DNA of 64,000 nt from Prosopocoilus inquinatus (GCA_036172665.1 CM069871.1:58402713-58466712), one strand, 5' to 3'. Shown: positions 1-13,104, counted from the stretch's first letter. The notes: generated by a model from the letters alone, not told the origin. Numbers and translations: made by a program.

Positions 1-700
1 TATACCAATCAGCACTCACGGTTTTTCGATCCTCTAAAGCCGCGGTTGCTGCATGTCCAGTTAAACCAAAGAAACAATCAATCATTTGCTTCACAGCACT
101 GCGTGAACGGACAACTTTTGTTGGTTTTGGTTCATTTTGAAATACCTAAACGGTAGATTGTTGTTTACTTTCTGTCTCGTACGAATAGATCCACGTTTCG
201 TCACCAGTAACGATGTTATAAACTAAATTTGAGTGACCTCCATTGAATTTCTTGAGCATTTCTTCACACCATTTGACACGACCCTGCTTTTGCGCTTCTG
301 TTAAATTGTGTGGGATCCAACGACTGCAAAGCTTTCGTACGTTCAAATGATCATGCAAAATCTGGTGTATTGCTTTCATGTCAATGCGTAAGGATGCTTG
401 AATCTCACGGTATGTCACATGTCGATCTCGCTCAAGCATTTCACGCACATCTACAATAGTGGCAATAACAGATATTGATGGACGATCTTCACGAAATTCG
501 TCACTGAGAGAGGTACGTCCACGCTGGAATTCGGCAAACCAATTATAAACACTGCTCTTTGATGGTGCTTCATTTCCAAAAGCCAAATGAAGCCGATAAA
601 GGCATTGTTTCGGCGTTAGGCCACATTTGAAATCGTAAAAATCATGTCACGAAAATTTTCACGCGAGATTTCCGTGTATAAACAAAATTACTTTTTCTCA
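1..700 (-). mobile_element. mariner (DD34D-type) transposon fragment with broken transposase
   Basis: The minus strand encodes the N-terminal half of a mariner transposase. The main open stretch runs from about 640 to 146. It shows the helix-turn-helix region (SRWIPHNLT segment) and the first catalytic Asp in the motif VTGDETWIY. Homology continues into 1-145 in a different frame after a stop (residues like QNEPKPTKV and CFFGLTGHAAT). The upstream N-terminal segment (around 640-690) is also in another frame, consistent with a one-base loss. The copy therefore has at least two frame lesions, and its C-terminal half lies beyond the window edge. It is an inactive fossil. I did not locate its terminal inverted repeat with confidence. 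Confidence 0.9.
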
Positions 701-800
701 AATGCTGTACAAACAAAACTAGTTCACTTAGATAGGAACTGTCAATAGAATTATAGGCGAAAAACGTCAAATTTTTCAGATATTACAGTTGATAAACGCT

Positions 801-3800
801 AACAATTGTAGATCTACTAGATTCCAGAAAATTTTCCAGCAGCGCACGTAACTACAGCCAATGATACACGTAACTTTTTTGTAACTTCCATGAGATCACA
901 CTTGTTTCTTAATTTATGAAATAGTGTAGGGGTACTACGAGCTCGTTCTTTTCGGTTATACAGATGAAACCGATCCAAGTAGGCACTTAATTTAAATCGG
1001 CATACATCGCATCATACTCACGCTCACGCTGTAAGACTGCCTCGTGATCGTTCGGGTGTACCTACCTAATGTGGTGGAATCGATAAATGGCCGCCTACAT
1101 TTGGTTTAAAGCATGCTTGTACCTTGTACATCTAATATTATTATGGTAATTTTGAAATAAAGGAGAACGTAGTCAGTTAAAAGTATATTGATTGAAGTAA
1201 TGAAATAGATTTGCATGATTGTGGCACCACTCTTAAGGTGTATCTTGATTTAATGACTTAATGACTACCAGTTCCATTTAAAATTCGGAAGTTCGTATAT
1301 TTATAGCCGTCAGGATCGTACGATCAGGAGAGATGAGCTTATGGAACATCAGATCGTTTCCGGGAAAATGTAAGGACCAATTATTATTATTGTGCAATCG
1401 CATTTTAGATTTTTACAGCGCGAAATTTTACTAACCTCAGCAGACAACGGTTTCTCTTGCATCTTAAATTTGGCTTTGCGCGTATTATTTAGGCGCTCTG
1501 TATTGTTTTCATTACTTTATAAACGCAGGTCTTGATTCCAGGTTAGCTCGCACTGTTCATCTACAATTATCCTTACAATATCATTTCTACTCGCTACAGT
1601 ATAAGTCATATTGTCACGCGAAGATCTTCAACATGTCACGCTTTTACGGCGATCCATCATGTCGTAAATAGCTTCCGGCGGTTGTAGGGGCGTAGGTAGA
1701 GCTTTTTAAACAATTGGATTACAAAACTATACCTCTTTATTTTAATAATACGTTGTATTTTATTTTTGATTTTAAAACTAGATTCAGAGTAATTTTTGGG
1801 GTCGGGGGTTGTTTCTGCCAGTCCGGGGTTCGTCTTCATCCTCGACGCAGGCAACGGAGCAGTGGTTCGTATGGAGTGGGATGTAGGATTTGGAGGTGTT
1901 CGGCTGTGGCTTCTTCGGGTGTTTTAATTAGCCGGTTGTGGCGGCGCGACGCTGACAGGAGTTTCTGGCGACGATGTAATTCTTCTCTGGAGTCGAGGGC
2001 CGACGGTGACGTGGTTAAAGATCTAGGGACGACGATGGTTCCAGCCCAGAGGAAATGACGACGACCATCGTTGAGGCTGGGCGAGGTCCTTTTTGAGAAT
2101 CGTAGTAACATCTTAGTTAACGACTGAAGTTCCAAATGCCTCTCGGCCTATTTGTACGCCTTTGATTACAAACATTTGCTGGTTAAACACAATACGATAA
2201 CACTGAGTACGCGGAATGCTTGCGTGCTCGCGTTCCAGTTTCTTCGCCCGCTAAGTTCTGGTTTCGTAAGTGAAATGTGATTACGCCCGCACTGATTACA
2301 TATAAAGTCTTAGGCTCTTGCGTATTCATAAACCAAACACGCTATGCGTCCGCTTAAAATTTTATATTTCATAAACTGAGCATATTTCCAGCATTTTTGG
2401 CGCATAATTATGAACGTATTGTGAATTACTTTCCCACAATGTTGGAAATACAAACCGTTTATGAAATATAGCGAATTTTAAACGAACGCATAGCGTAAGC
2501 TTGGTTTGAAAATACGAGTATTTATTTCCAGGTAGTTCTTAAATTATTTTATAAAAAACTTAATCGTGACAATATTTTGAATCAAAAAATCTACAAGTAA
2601 ACGTTGAGAAGAAAAGTCAACTCATTTTTACCGCTGCTCTGCACTGCACTCACTGCAGTGCTTCAAATGAGTCGATATTTCCAATTTTTCAGATATTCTC
2701 AGTCCGATATATTTTTTTTACCACTTTATCTTTAATATTTCAAATGTTTTTTTAATATCGCTTAGTCGTCTCAGCCAATTATTATTTTTTAAAAAAAGTG
2801 CATCAGTATTAAACCGTTTGTCATTTGAAAGTTAATAGTGGTACCGGCAACGCTTTTCAACAGTGAAATCACTTAGTATTTAAAAACCGAACCTCGAGTT
2901 TCAGATGTTTTATTTGCAATTTATAAAGAGGAGTAAAAAATCGTATTTAAGAACCGAGTCTCAAGTTTCATATGTTTTATTTGGAATTTATAAAGAGGAG
3001 TAGAAAAGCTCTCCATTTTCTTGAAGGCTCATTTTTTGTGTTGACAAGGCCGTACGTTTGAGAACTGATAACTATTATTGTATTGTATATCAAGGAAATA
3101 CCGTCCAAGCACAGTGTGAAAGACAAATAACAATGTAATTGAACAAACAAGGTTAATAAAGAAGTTAAAAAAAACTCCTCACGTTTGGAGTTGGCCGTGG
3201 CTTGAGATAGCATGAAATATTATTACGTATTTATGAACAAAAGTAAACAAAAATTTGGCTTCACATTTGATTAAAGTTTCAACAAAAAGTTAACGTATAA
3301 AAGCATAATTTGGTTATTCTTCAAAGCTTTTTCTCCACTGAATATTTCCAAATTTTAATAACCTTTGTTCCGTTGCTGAAAGTGACTTTCATTATTAAAA
3401 CTTGATTTCTAAAGAGAATATTGTGTTGAAGAGAAAGCAACAGTTTTTTTTTCTCTTAAAAGCAGCAATTTTTAATAAACAAACTTACAGATGGGAGAGT
3501 GTTAGCTGGACGACACTATTGCTTTAACCTTAAAACGTCAAATTAAATATCACTTGTGTCACGTGAAAATTTTGAGTTTGGTGTTGCGCTTGGTTAGGCA
3601 ACCCTTTTCGCAGAATGTTGCGTGTGTTACGGTCGGCTGAGATGCCGGTCGGATCGGCTTGACAACGCACAAAAGTTGACTCTCTCTTTGATCAGAGCCC
3701 ACATCGCGGAGTTGCATTTAGTGGCTTGGTGTTTTTTTTTGGCCGTTTGGTAGTGGTAGTTTGGAGATTACAAGTTGTGCCAACCGACTTAGAATTGGAT

Positions 3801-3853
3801 TAAGATTCACCTACTTTCCCAATTTCCCCTTTTAAGGACGCGTTTATACAGAG
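801..3853. other. Gene-free AT-rich stretch
   Basis: No convincing coding region is visible. The short overlapping ORFs near 1,700-2,135 have no recognisable motif and lie in a locally GC-rich patch; they are open on both strands, as expected by chance in such a patch. No RNA gene or clear transposon end was seen. Confidence 0.5.
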
Positions 3854-3861
3854 TTATCGTT

Positions 3862-4035
3862 TCTTATGTATTTTACTATGTGCGTAAGCGTACGCGAGAG
3901 TACTCCCGCAGACGCACCGACACCCTTTTTTGGGCCCTGTAAATAACCTTAGTGCTGGATAGAAGAGTCGGAGCTCAGGGCAGTTAGGAAGCTTGCAATT
4001 GTTCGGCTTGCCGTTGTTGAAATAGGCCCGATGAA
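3862..4035. repeat. Dispersed direct repeat, copy A (whole)
   Basis: This ~175 bp segment recurs twice downstream in the same orientation. Its first part (GAGTACTCCCGCAGACGC core) matches about 5,950-6,015. Its second part (GTCGGAGCT..AGGGCAGTTAGGAAGCT core) matches about 7,205-7,285. The two halves are adjacent here but 1.2 kb apart in the second copy, as if that copy were split by an insertion. Confidence 0.75.
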
Positions 4036-4828
4036 GTAAAGAAATTCGTGTGGTATTTTCTAGCTTTTTTGCCCTTAAATGGTGAGGGCAACACTTCATG
4101 TACGCGATTTTATATAAAATGGTTGATATGGTATTTGTCTGATCTGTCACGAGGCAGTAGTCAAACTTTGTTAAAGAATGTGCTGCCTCATTTTTGGCTC
4201 TTGATACTGGTATTTTTTTCTTTATCAAAATCGCTGAACTTTTTTTATTTTGGCTTTGTATTTAATCCGTTTCAGCACATTTTTCCTCTATTGCCTTGTG
4301 CAACCGTGTATATTAGATTTGCCGGAATTGATTGTATTTTTAGACCGGCCAATAAGGAATTTGGTCCGAGCCAATGGTGCGCCACGTTTTCATGCCACGC
4401 GAAAACGCTTTTTATATCTGTTTTGAGCTCAAGCGTAGGTACTTTTATGACCCTAATTACCCGGAACTTATTATATAAAATGCTTGTTTCTTTTTTAATT
4501 ATAGTATTTCCAGTGGTGTTATAAATGCTGGAAATCGCCTTTCTGTTTGTATTTTTTGCAGTTTGTTTTTTATAACCTTTCTCACTCAAACTTCGGACGT
4601 TCTCTTAACCTTCGTCCTGTCTTCGCATTGGTTTTTAATTAAGTCACGTTTTCGCTTGGTTGACTGGTTATACACTTTTTATAACATTAATGCCTTTTTT
4701 CCTTAATTGTATTTATGTTGCGAACAACATCCTTTCCTTTAATTTGTGTTACAATTTCTATTTGCCGGGGTCGACAAAATCTCATTCCATTTACCACATG
4801 TCCCTAATTAAAACCTTCGAACTTCGGA

Positions 4829-4902
4829 GTCACGTTAGCTCAGCTGGTTAGAGCGATCGACATGTAATGGATGTGTCCCGGGTTCGATTCCCGGATATGA
4901 CA
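4829..4902 (+). tRNA. tRNA-Thr(TGT)-like sequence, probably a pseudogene or SINE head
   Basis: A cloverleaf can be drawn. The acceptor stem is 4829-4835 with 4895-4901 (one C.A mismatch, one G.T). The D arm is GCTC/GAGC, the anticodon stem is ATCGA/TGGAT (one mismatch), and the T stem CCGGG/CCCGG is perfect around TTCGATT. A-box and B-box promoter consensus are good. The anticodon by position is TGT (4863-4865). Position 33, nearly always U, is A, and two stems carry mismatches, so a functional tRNA is doubtful. A perfect 9-bp hairpin (4897-4917) overlaps the 3' acceptor strand. I see no intron. Confidence 0.5.
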
Positions 4903-5949
4903 GAATTTTTCTGTCATCCTGTTAGTGCCTTTTCTCTTTAATTGTATCCGATCCTTTTCTTTTCGTTTGTTTTTCTTTTTTCCCTGTCCTCCGAATTGTA
5001 CTAGCTTCATTCTGTATTAAGAGGTCGGATAAACCACTTGCTTTGCGTGTACTATTTTCGTGTTCGTATAATATTTCCCCAGGGGGCGAAATATACTCCA
5101 CAGCCAGTGGCCGGCTTCGAAGGTTTACCCCGAATTAAGTTGTGTGCTCACGCACTTTCGTGCAGTCTGGTACTTACTCCCTCCCAGGTGAGTTTTATTT
5201 GCCGTTGAATAATTTGATCCCTGCTTTACGTTACCTTTTGTTTTACTCTAGGCTTTGCATCTGGTTTTATCTTTGATGATTGCCACCGCCTGTTACCCTC
5301 TTAAGAACCTATTTACGGATTTTTGTTCGTGCATTTCTTGCTATTTCGAGTTCGCTGTCCGTCGCTACAACGGGCTAACTCGCCAAGTTTATTTCCGCCA
5401 TTCTTTTACACGACAGTCTTTATGTGGTTTGCGACCTTTCTCGGGTTTCTGGTTTCCATGTTTTTCTCTTCATTTAACAAGCAATAATTGGCTTATTTCC
5501 CTACGACGACGTCCGGCGTTGGTTTGGCTCGTGGAGCTGGCCCCAGACTCTTTCGTTGTACGCAACCTTCGCTGCTTTTAGGGCCACCGTCCACTAGGAT
5601 CGCCTCTGACGACGACTCCCCTCGACTCTCCACCTCGCGAGTGATGAGGGGTACTTGATGTAAGCAGGAATAAGAGTTTACAATCATTTCTTTTTCCTCT
5701 TTTTATTCCACCGTCTGTTCCCAAGAGAGCATCTTCGTGATTTGGTGAGGAAATTAAAGTGTTACAGTTACGTAATTTTTTTTTGTATTTAGTATATTCA
5801 TTGTTGATGTCATTCTATTTACACCTTCATGTCTTGGACGTTTATTCTCTTAATTCTCGCGTTTGATTCTATTTTATTATTATTTATTTTATCGTACTGA
5901 TGCAGTCTTTTTATTTATGCGCCCCGTATCTATTTGTTGTTGTGTGTTA
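4903..5949. other. T-rich non-coding stretch
   Basis: T-rich on the plus strand with no supported gene. Apart from the hairpin overlapping the tRNA-like sequence, nothing recognisable was found. It lies between copies of the dispersed direct repeat, so it may be the interior of an old non-autonomous element. Confidence 0.4.
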
Positions 5950-6015
5950 CTGTTTTTTTAGGTATTTTACTTGTGTGTAAGCCTACGCGTGAGTACTCCC
6001 GCAGACGCGCCGACG
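5950..6015. repeat. Dispersed direct repeat, copy B, first part
   Basis: Diverged copy of the first part of the repeat at 3,862-4,035, sharing the GAGTACTCCCGCAGACGC core and the flanking TATTTTACT. Spacing to copy A is about 2.09 kb. Confidence 0.7.
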
Positions 6016-7204
6016 CCTTTTTTCTGGCACTTGTAACTAACTTTACATTGCTGCGGAGTTGACGGGCTTTTTTGGAGTTTGTTTCACCTGCAACTATTAT
6101 TGAAATTCAGTGCAGATGTTCTCTCGTTGGTCACGCTACTTCTTGCGTTAGGAGCCGAGGAACAAATTTCGCGTTGCAAGTCTTCTGATATTGAGTTTAT
6201 CGGACAAAATGAATTGGCAAATGCCGTGTACGAGCATAATGTTGTTTGGAGTGATGCAAGAGTATTTGAATGAAGAGTATTTGAATGCACGTTAGAAGTC
6301 ATTTTAGAAATAAGAGGCGTTCAATTTAAAAATATCTAAAGTCTCTCAATTACCAAGATGCCTAATACGTTTTGAACTAAATATTAGTGCATACGTGAAA
6401 AACTCATCAAACATACCTGAAGAACTCAACAAACATTAGTGTTGATAAATGAATTAAGAGTGGATCTCAGTTTGAAATTTAAGTTAATATATTTAATTAT
6501 ACAGGGTATGAGTGGTTTATAGACTTCGTTTTGCCGGCGGTATCAGACCTGAAAGGAGCTCCTGAAATATGCAGGGATCGATAAGCGGAGTCAAGTCAAA
6601 TATCTCCGGCTCCATCTCGCTGCATATAAAGCACGAGTGCAGAAAATAACTACGCGGCGGCTCGTTAATAATGAACGCATTCAATTTTCACAAATTTCGG
6701 GATGCGATTATGTCCGGGGGTGCCCGGTGGAAATCGTGGAAGCGGCAAATGTAGGAGAGAGGTATATTAGATCAGGTACACTCGATAACAGAGTGCCAGT
6801 GGCGAGGGAATACACAATCTTTGCGCACTGTTACCGCAACGGAGAAGGCCTTCCGGCCTTTGCCTGTGAGTTGAAGGAGGGGGGGACCCGTGTAAACACG
6901 TGGAAATTTACATTATTCTTGCGTTCACTCAAATCTTATCTATTAAAATAACAAGATTGCCGTCAAAAAGGCATAAGCGGAAATGAAATTGTGATGCTGA
7001 TGATTAAAGTTTATGTAATTAAATTATTCTTGTGTGGTATGTATACACATTTTATAACGTGGAAATTTAGTAATTTCGTTAAATAGGGAGATGTATATAT
7101 ATAAATATTCCTTTCCTTCAATTTTGAGGCTCCTCTTATCGCCTTATGGCGAGTCTGGATATTGATATTTAATATTTTGGACTTTTCATTAAAATCTAAT
7201 AACG

Positions 7205-7285
7205 CTCGATAGAAAGGTCGGAGCTTAGGGCAGTTAGGAAGCTCGGAATTGTTCGGCATGCCATTGTTGGCATAAAACTCCCGCA
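7205..7285. repeat. Dispersed direct repeat, copy B, second part
   Basis: Diverged copy of the second half of the repeat at 3,862-4,035, sharing the AGGGCAGTTAGGAAGCT core. The 1.2 kb between the two parts (6,016-7,204) contains no recognisable gene. Confidence 0.7.
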
Positions 7286-10200
7286 CCAATTCTCCACAGT
7301 GACATGTAATTGAATCTTGCCAAAAGAAAAACGAAGGGAATTTGATTATAGACCGTTAATGGAACCAGTGGCAATGAAAAGATCACATTTGTACCATAAT
7401 ACATACGGCCTTCCAAGTTGCTACCATCAAAATATGATTACATTATTTCCTGATTAATTAACAAAAACGGGAGCAATATAGCGCTGGGAGAGACTATCAG
7501 CTGTCTCGAGCTAGAACTCAGATGGAGAAGAACAAAGTTCAAGGGCACCAGGGAGTGAAACCTTAGCTGATTACCATGCCACTGCAAAACCGCCTCCCAA
7601 GGTTGACAGCATACGTTAAAATTTAGAAAATTTTTAGGACACACTTTACATTTAAACATTCAAAATAGTTAGTCATCACAGAACGTACTTAAAAGGCGTA
7701 TACTAATACACAAAAAGATATCAACAGTACAATAATAATAGCAGCCCGTCGGCTTAAAATTTTCTGATCAACACTTCGATTAAGCAACGTTCAGACAGAT
7801 CCAGTACTGGTCTACACAAAACGTAAACCGATAATCTACTCTATTTAAATTGAACGCAACCTAAGTCGCTCAGGAAAATGTAAAATTCATGCACCACGCT
7901 GGTATGTAAGATAAATAAATAAAATAACAGAATTTGCCCGTTACGGTTTCTGTTAGAGTTCGAGTGGGTCGTTGTCATTAGCTTTTAGACGTAAACAAAC
8001 GCCACGGAGCGGCGCAGCCACTCGTGGGTGCGTCAAACTTCAAGTTCGTCGCTTGTTACCAACTGTCGTGCACTCGTGGGTACGTCAAACTTCAGTTTCG
8101 TCGCTTGTCACCAACTGTCATGCACCAATGACCTTCGGAAGGGCAACTTTTTGTAATCCCTTTGACCAGCCTTGTCTTTAATCCGTTACACATTCTGTCT
8201 TCGATGTACGTACCCAGTTTAGTGGCCACTGGCTTCTCCGGTACGTCGGATTTTTTCTTCTTTCTTGTCAAAACGTCCTTTACGACCCTCAACCAGACTG
8301 TGTTTCAGTACTCGAATCATTTTTTGTAAACGCAGATAACTTTCCGCACAGAGGCTAATACAAAAATAAATAAAATATGAACGCAATGACATGTAACATC
8401 GTTTGGACCTAAAAATATTTTCTTTCTTCTTCCTACCGATCAACGTTTCGTTCTGTCTAGCTAAAGGAATTTCTTAAGAGTGCTATTGTACTCCTTTTTC
8501 GTGGAAACTTAACGTAGCAGCGAGAAAGAACATCAGCGGCAGACTACTGGTGATGCTCAGGCCTACTACTGTTAGCAAGAAAACATGTAACGTCAATGGA
8601 AAAAGAATTCCAGACGCGGTTTGTTTGTTTAAAGACTTGAAGAATGTACGTTTTTCTCGACATAAAAAAAGAAATTTACCTACCGTACCTACCTACCTAT
8701 AAGTCGCAATGGGAGAGGAAATTAACTTACGTCCCAACACCGACTATTTAGTGGAAAGGGGTGGTTTAAAGAGAGCGCTAAACAATGTACAGGAAATTGA
8801 GGAAGGAAACACCAGTTCCTGCGAACATGTCTTTATTCATTAACGCATAAATGGTTTCAATTGTGAGTACGTACTGAAACCAAGTCTAAAACTACAAGCC
8901 CAAAAAAAGAACGAAACAAACATTATAAACGGAATTGCGCACAGCAATGCTTGTCATAAATACTTGATCGATGATAGTTGTCAGGCTTGGACAAACAAAT
9001 TAATGCTCGAATTAGCGGAAAGTGGAAAGAGGTTCTCGAAACAAAAGATCGCCCTATTCATGACCTTCCGGGCGAAGGCAGCGAAGCCACATGACCTGAA
9101 CTGACCAATCACACAGTTCTACGTAGAAAAGTTCGATTTCGATTGATGAAGGTGAACCCGGGCTCAATTCTGAATCATTTCTGCCAATCCAATAGAAATC
9201 TTCAAATTTGCGATTCAGCCAGTTAAAAACAATACCAGATTACTTGATCGGACGACTATCATGTTGAAAAGTGGTTAAAACTTCAATAATTACAAGGAGC
9301 TACCACGCAAATTTGAATTATGTGCCGCAAGGCATCTGCGTTAATCGAATAGTTTAAAATATTGATTTTGTTTTCTTTTATTTTCGATTTTAAGAACACA
9401 CTGTATTAATGTTGATAGAAATAGATGAAAATTGAAACAAAAAAAAAAATTATTTAAAAATGACATTTGAATTTTTTTCCTCTCCGGAGTTCGATGTCGA
9501 AGAGTTAGTATAACCAGTCTGCTCGAAATCGTCTTTAAAATCTGCCCGGGACTACTTGCTAAAAGGCCGAAAATGTGGAGATAGGCAATGTGGAGATAGG
9601 CAAAACGTGGAGATAGGCAAGGGATACGCACGTGGAAAACAAATAAGCAACAAAATACTTTGCCGTAAACAGCGGCAAATCGAAAAACAGCAGGGCACAA
9701 ATCACAGAACCGGGAGACGGTCCCTACACTACGGGGACAGCAACAGCGATGCGGCTTTGATCCGTTAACAACGGCTGGTTCAATTCGTCATCAACAGAAC
9801 AATCAAAAAGGGCGCCACAGCACGCAGTGCGATTAGCGACGTGACCACAACTTATTCGCTCACTGGTCGAAAACGAACAGGCTCAACGCGGCCGTTAAAC
9901 AAACAAATGTCGAGTGCGGCGCTGAAGTAGATCTACCACAACGCACTCGACGTGTGTGTAAGAGGAATAGCCTACCCGACCGGATCGGTCAAAACAAAAA
10001 TTCGACTGTAACTGTATTATAATTTTTCAAAAGACGCCCACTTGTATCCTTATCATTTTAACACAATGAACTTTATTATTGAACGCATTTTACAAGTAAT
10101 TTCATGAAGTAATCTTGTATACTGTGCGATTAATGACGCTGTGGTAAAAGAACAAAGTAGACAATACTTTAATTTTTTTATATATACTTAATTTTAATAT

Positions 10201-11341
10201 TAATTTAGTAATTTTATTTTGAGGTATAACAGTTGATAACATCTAATTGTAGGTAATGCAGCGATATTTAATAAATAAGTTGGTAATTTCTTGGAGTGCT
10301 AAATCATCCAGTTCATGTTCTGAGGATTTGTCGATCAGTTCTCTAAGTAGTTTCCTCCACGAATTATTATTATTAATAAACACTTCGGGGGTGTTTGATT
10401 TCTGCATTCTATTTACGCAGATGCGGGCAGAATCAATGATCTGAGGTCACGCGTGTCTCAGGGGTCCTCTCGCGGTGAATGTTCCTCTCTTCTTCAGACA
10501 AGACGTGCGCATGCTGCGAAATTTATCGGCGGAATACCGGAATCGTTTCGCTCTGCATCGCCGTCACCGGAAAGCTCCGGTCTTCTCTCGCCGATTATTA
10601 ATTTATTTTACGGCTCCTGTAGTTCGGCATTAGCGCTCAGACCTCACGAAAGTATCGGAACGTGACAATAGCGCTTTTATCTCTGCCAATTACGTGGAAA
10701 ACGGCATTTCGCATTTATTAAATTCCACCCCACCCACCCCACATTACGGATTCTATTTATCGGAGATGTAGCGCTTCGCCGCAAGATTGAATTCTACTAT
10801 TTCGTTAACGTTATACGTTTAGCTATAATGAACGTCGTTGAACTGAGTGCTTGCTCATTAGCAATTTAAATATTCGCCTTTCTCTACTACGACCTTAGTA
10901 TTTGATCTCCACATAAAGTTAAAGTTTTGTACAACCTAATTTTCTCTGTCTCTGCGCTTTACTAAGGAATCTTTACGTTTATTTTATATTTTTTAGTTTT
11001 TCCCAAGACAAATTATCATCGCGAAATATCTGCATTTAACGTTTGAAAATACTGTTAGGTACTATTAATTTCATGAAAAATTATAAAGTTGTATTAAAAA
11101 AGATGTTTTGGGCTACTTTACTTTTGTTTTACTTATTTAATTGTCTTCGCGTTTTTTTTTAACTGTGTTAGTGTCTCAAATTTTTATATAGGCGGTTATA
11201 TTGTGTACAAATAAAAGAATCCTTAGTGTATGTACATGAAATGCTACCTTCTGCGAGTATTTTTCGGTGGCTACCGTATCATAGCCAAAAAAGTGGGGAG
11301 GTACCACTTGTTTGGAACCGCTGAAATGTGCGAGAAAGAAA
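7286..11341. other. Intergenic stretch without a supported gene
   Basis: No gene is supported. It contains a two-copy 52-bp tandem repeat (8,019-8,122), a short tandem array of TGGAGATAGGC units (about 9,567-9,620), and a relatively GC-rich patch (about 10,440-10,680) with several CpGs that could be regulatory. No coding motif was found in the patch. Confidence 0.45.
8019..8122. repeat. 52-bp tandem repeat, two copies
   Basis: Two head-to-tail 52-bp units (8,019-8,070 and 8,071-8,122) both begin CACTCGTGGGT and differ at only a few positions. Confidence 0.85.
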
Positions 11342-11343
11342 TA

Positions 11344-13049
11344 AAATGCGTTCAATTAAATCCGTTATCGAGATGGCTTGGAACTTGCTTTTATTTTATA
11401 CCGGCACGTCGTAGCTTAGTACGTACATTGAAGAACTGCGAACTGTCAGCGGTGTTTACTGTCAAAGGTTTTGTTTACATTTTCGAAGTATTGTGTTCCG
11501 TTATTTGTGTTGTCGCTTTAATTCCATTAAAAAACAGTTCTTTTGGCTTATGTCAAATGCAAATTTTATGAAATCGCGTTAACTTAAGCCACATGATTAT
11601 AATAAACATAACCCAACGTTTTATACCCATTTATGATTTTCTATAAATTGAATAAGAGAATGCAATTAACGAAAACATTTATTTTTTACAAAAGGTGCTT
11701 AAAATGCCCACCACCTACTTCATAACATTTTAAAACTCTACGTTTAAGGGAACTCACGACTACATTTTCTAACAAGTTCGGATTTTGATCAATTTCTTCA
11801 AATTTTTGCCTTATTCGGTGCAGTAGTTCTTCTAGATTGTTCATAGGGGTTGCAAATATTGAATTTTTAAGGTAAGGCCATAAAAAATAATCACAAGGTG
11901 TTAAATCGCACGACCTCGGAGGAAATGTGTTGGAGTGTTGCGACTTATAATTCGGTCATCATAAAATTCATGAAGCATGGCCAATGTTTCTGCTGTACAG
12001 TGGGGTGTTGCAGCATCTTGTTGAAAGTAACCACCTTCTAACTCATCATCGTGAACGTTCTCCAAAAATTCATTTAAAATTTCATTTCGGTATCTTGTTG
12101 CATTAAGCGTACCTAAAAATTAACATGCGAATATAAGTTTAAAGATTATTTTTATGATTTATATATTTATAAACACCTTCAAAGAAAATTGGTCTGCCAC
12201 TTATAGCGGCCCATACACCAATTTTTTCAGGATGCAATGGACGTTCAACAAACATATGAGGATTATCTGAATTCCAAGATCTCATATTCTGCGAATTTAC
12301 ATATCCAGACAAGTAGAACCATGATTCATCAGTAAAGAAAGTCATCCGTAGGGTATCGTCATCATTATTTAAAGTGTTTATAAACCATTGGCAAAATTCT
12401 AACCTCTGCGGTATATCAATGTCTTTCAATTCGTGAACTGCTGTTAGTCGATAAGGATATAAATGTAAATCCTTTCTTAACATCGCATGAGATGTTCCAA
12501 CTGAAACTTCCATTTGTTGCGCTAATTGTTGAACAGTTGTTTTTGGGTTATTTTGCATGATTTCTCGTCCATCATCGATAACCTGTTGACTTCGTTTAAG
12601 AGGACGACCAGAACCTTCCTTTCTTAAGACACCTCCAGTTTCACGAAATAGCGTAACACATCGATCCAGCGTAGCATTAAAATGGTTGTAGTCAATAATC
12701 AACTCCGGAAATTTAGCTCTGAACTCTTCTAAACAATCTGGTCTAGAATATACCCAATTGCCGTCAATTTTACGTCCATTTCGAAAATACGATTCTAACA
12801 TAAACACTCTATGTTCAGTAGTAAACATTTCTCGGCAGTTTAGTTCCCAAAAGAACTGTTTTTTAAAGGAATTAAAGCAACAACACAAATAACGGAACAC
12901 AATACTTCGAAAATGTAAACAAAACCTTTGACAGTAAACACCGCTGACAGTTCCCAGTTATTCAATATACGTACTAAGCTACGACATGCCGGTATAAAAT
13001 AAAAGCAAGTTCCAAGCCATCTCGATAACGGATTTAATTGAACGCATTT
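11344..13049. mobile_element. Tc1/mariner-superfamily transposon with ~200-bp terminal inverted repeats
   Basis: Both ends begin AAATGCGTTC and read inwards as inverted copies for about 200 bp (11,344-11,550 and about 12,840-13,049). TA lies immediately outside each end (11,342-11,343 and 13,050-13,051), the target duplication typical of Tc1/mariner. The interior carries one minus-strand transposase gene with an intron and a frame lesion. Element length is 1,706 bp. Confidence 0.88.
11686..12828 (-). pseudogene. Tc1/mariner-type transposase with one intron and a frameshift
   Basis: Exon 1 runs 12,828-12,177 from the first sensible ATG; an upstream GTG-initiated extension lies in the inverted repeat. 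Exon 2 runs 12,112-11,686. A 64-bp intron (12,113-12,176) has GT..AG ends, and joining across it restores homology without a stop. Exon 1 has a winged-helix/HTH region (TVQQLAQQMEVS) and the first catalytic Asp in FFTDESWF. Exon 2 has the second Asp (QQDAATPH) and, after a one-base frame change near 11,925, the third Asp (PCDYFLW). About 41 residues separate the last two Asp, suggesting a DD41D-like group; the frameshift makes this count approximate. The frame lesion makes it non-functional as read. Confidence 0.85.
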
Positions 13050-13104
13050 TATTTAGCAAGGTCAATGACGCCTTCCTCTGTAGTCGATTTGAAGACGCAC
13101 AGCG

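Noticed and set aside
1657..2135. Overlapping ORFs of 65-114 codons on both strands
   Set aside because: A GC-rich patch open in several frames, with no motif or splice context; chance is sufficient.
6637..6951. 104-codon plus-strand ORF
   Set aside because: Composition looks random, no domain motif, no neighbours of similar type.
11230..11571. 113-codon ORF over the left TIR of the Tc1-like element
   Set aside because: It is terminal inverted repeat sequence; the related translation occurs upstream of the transposase start at the other end.
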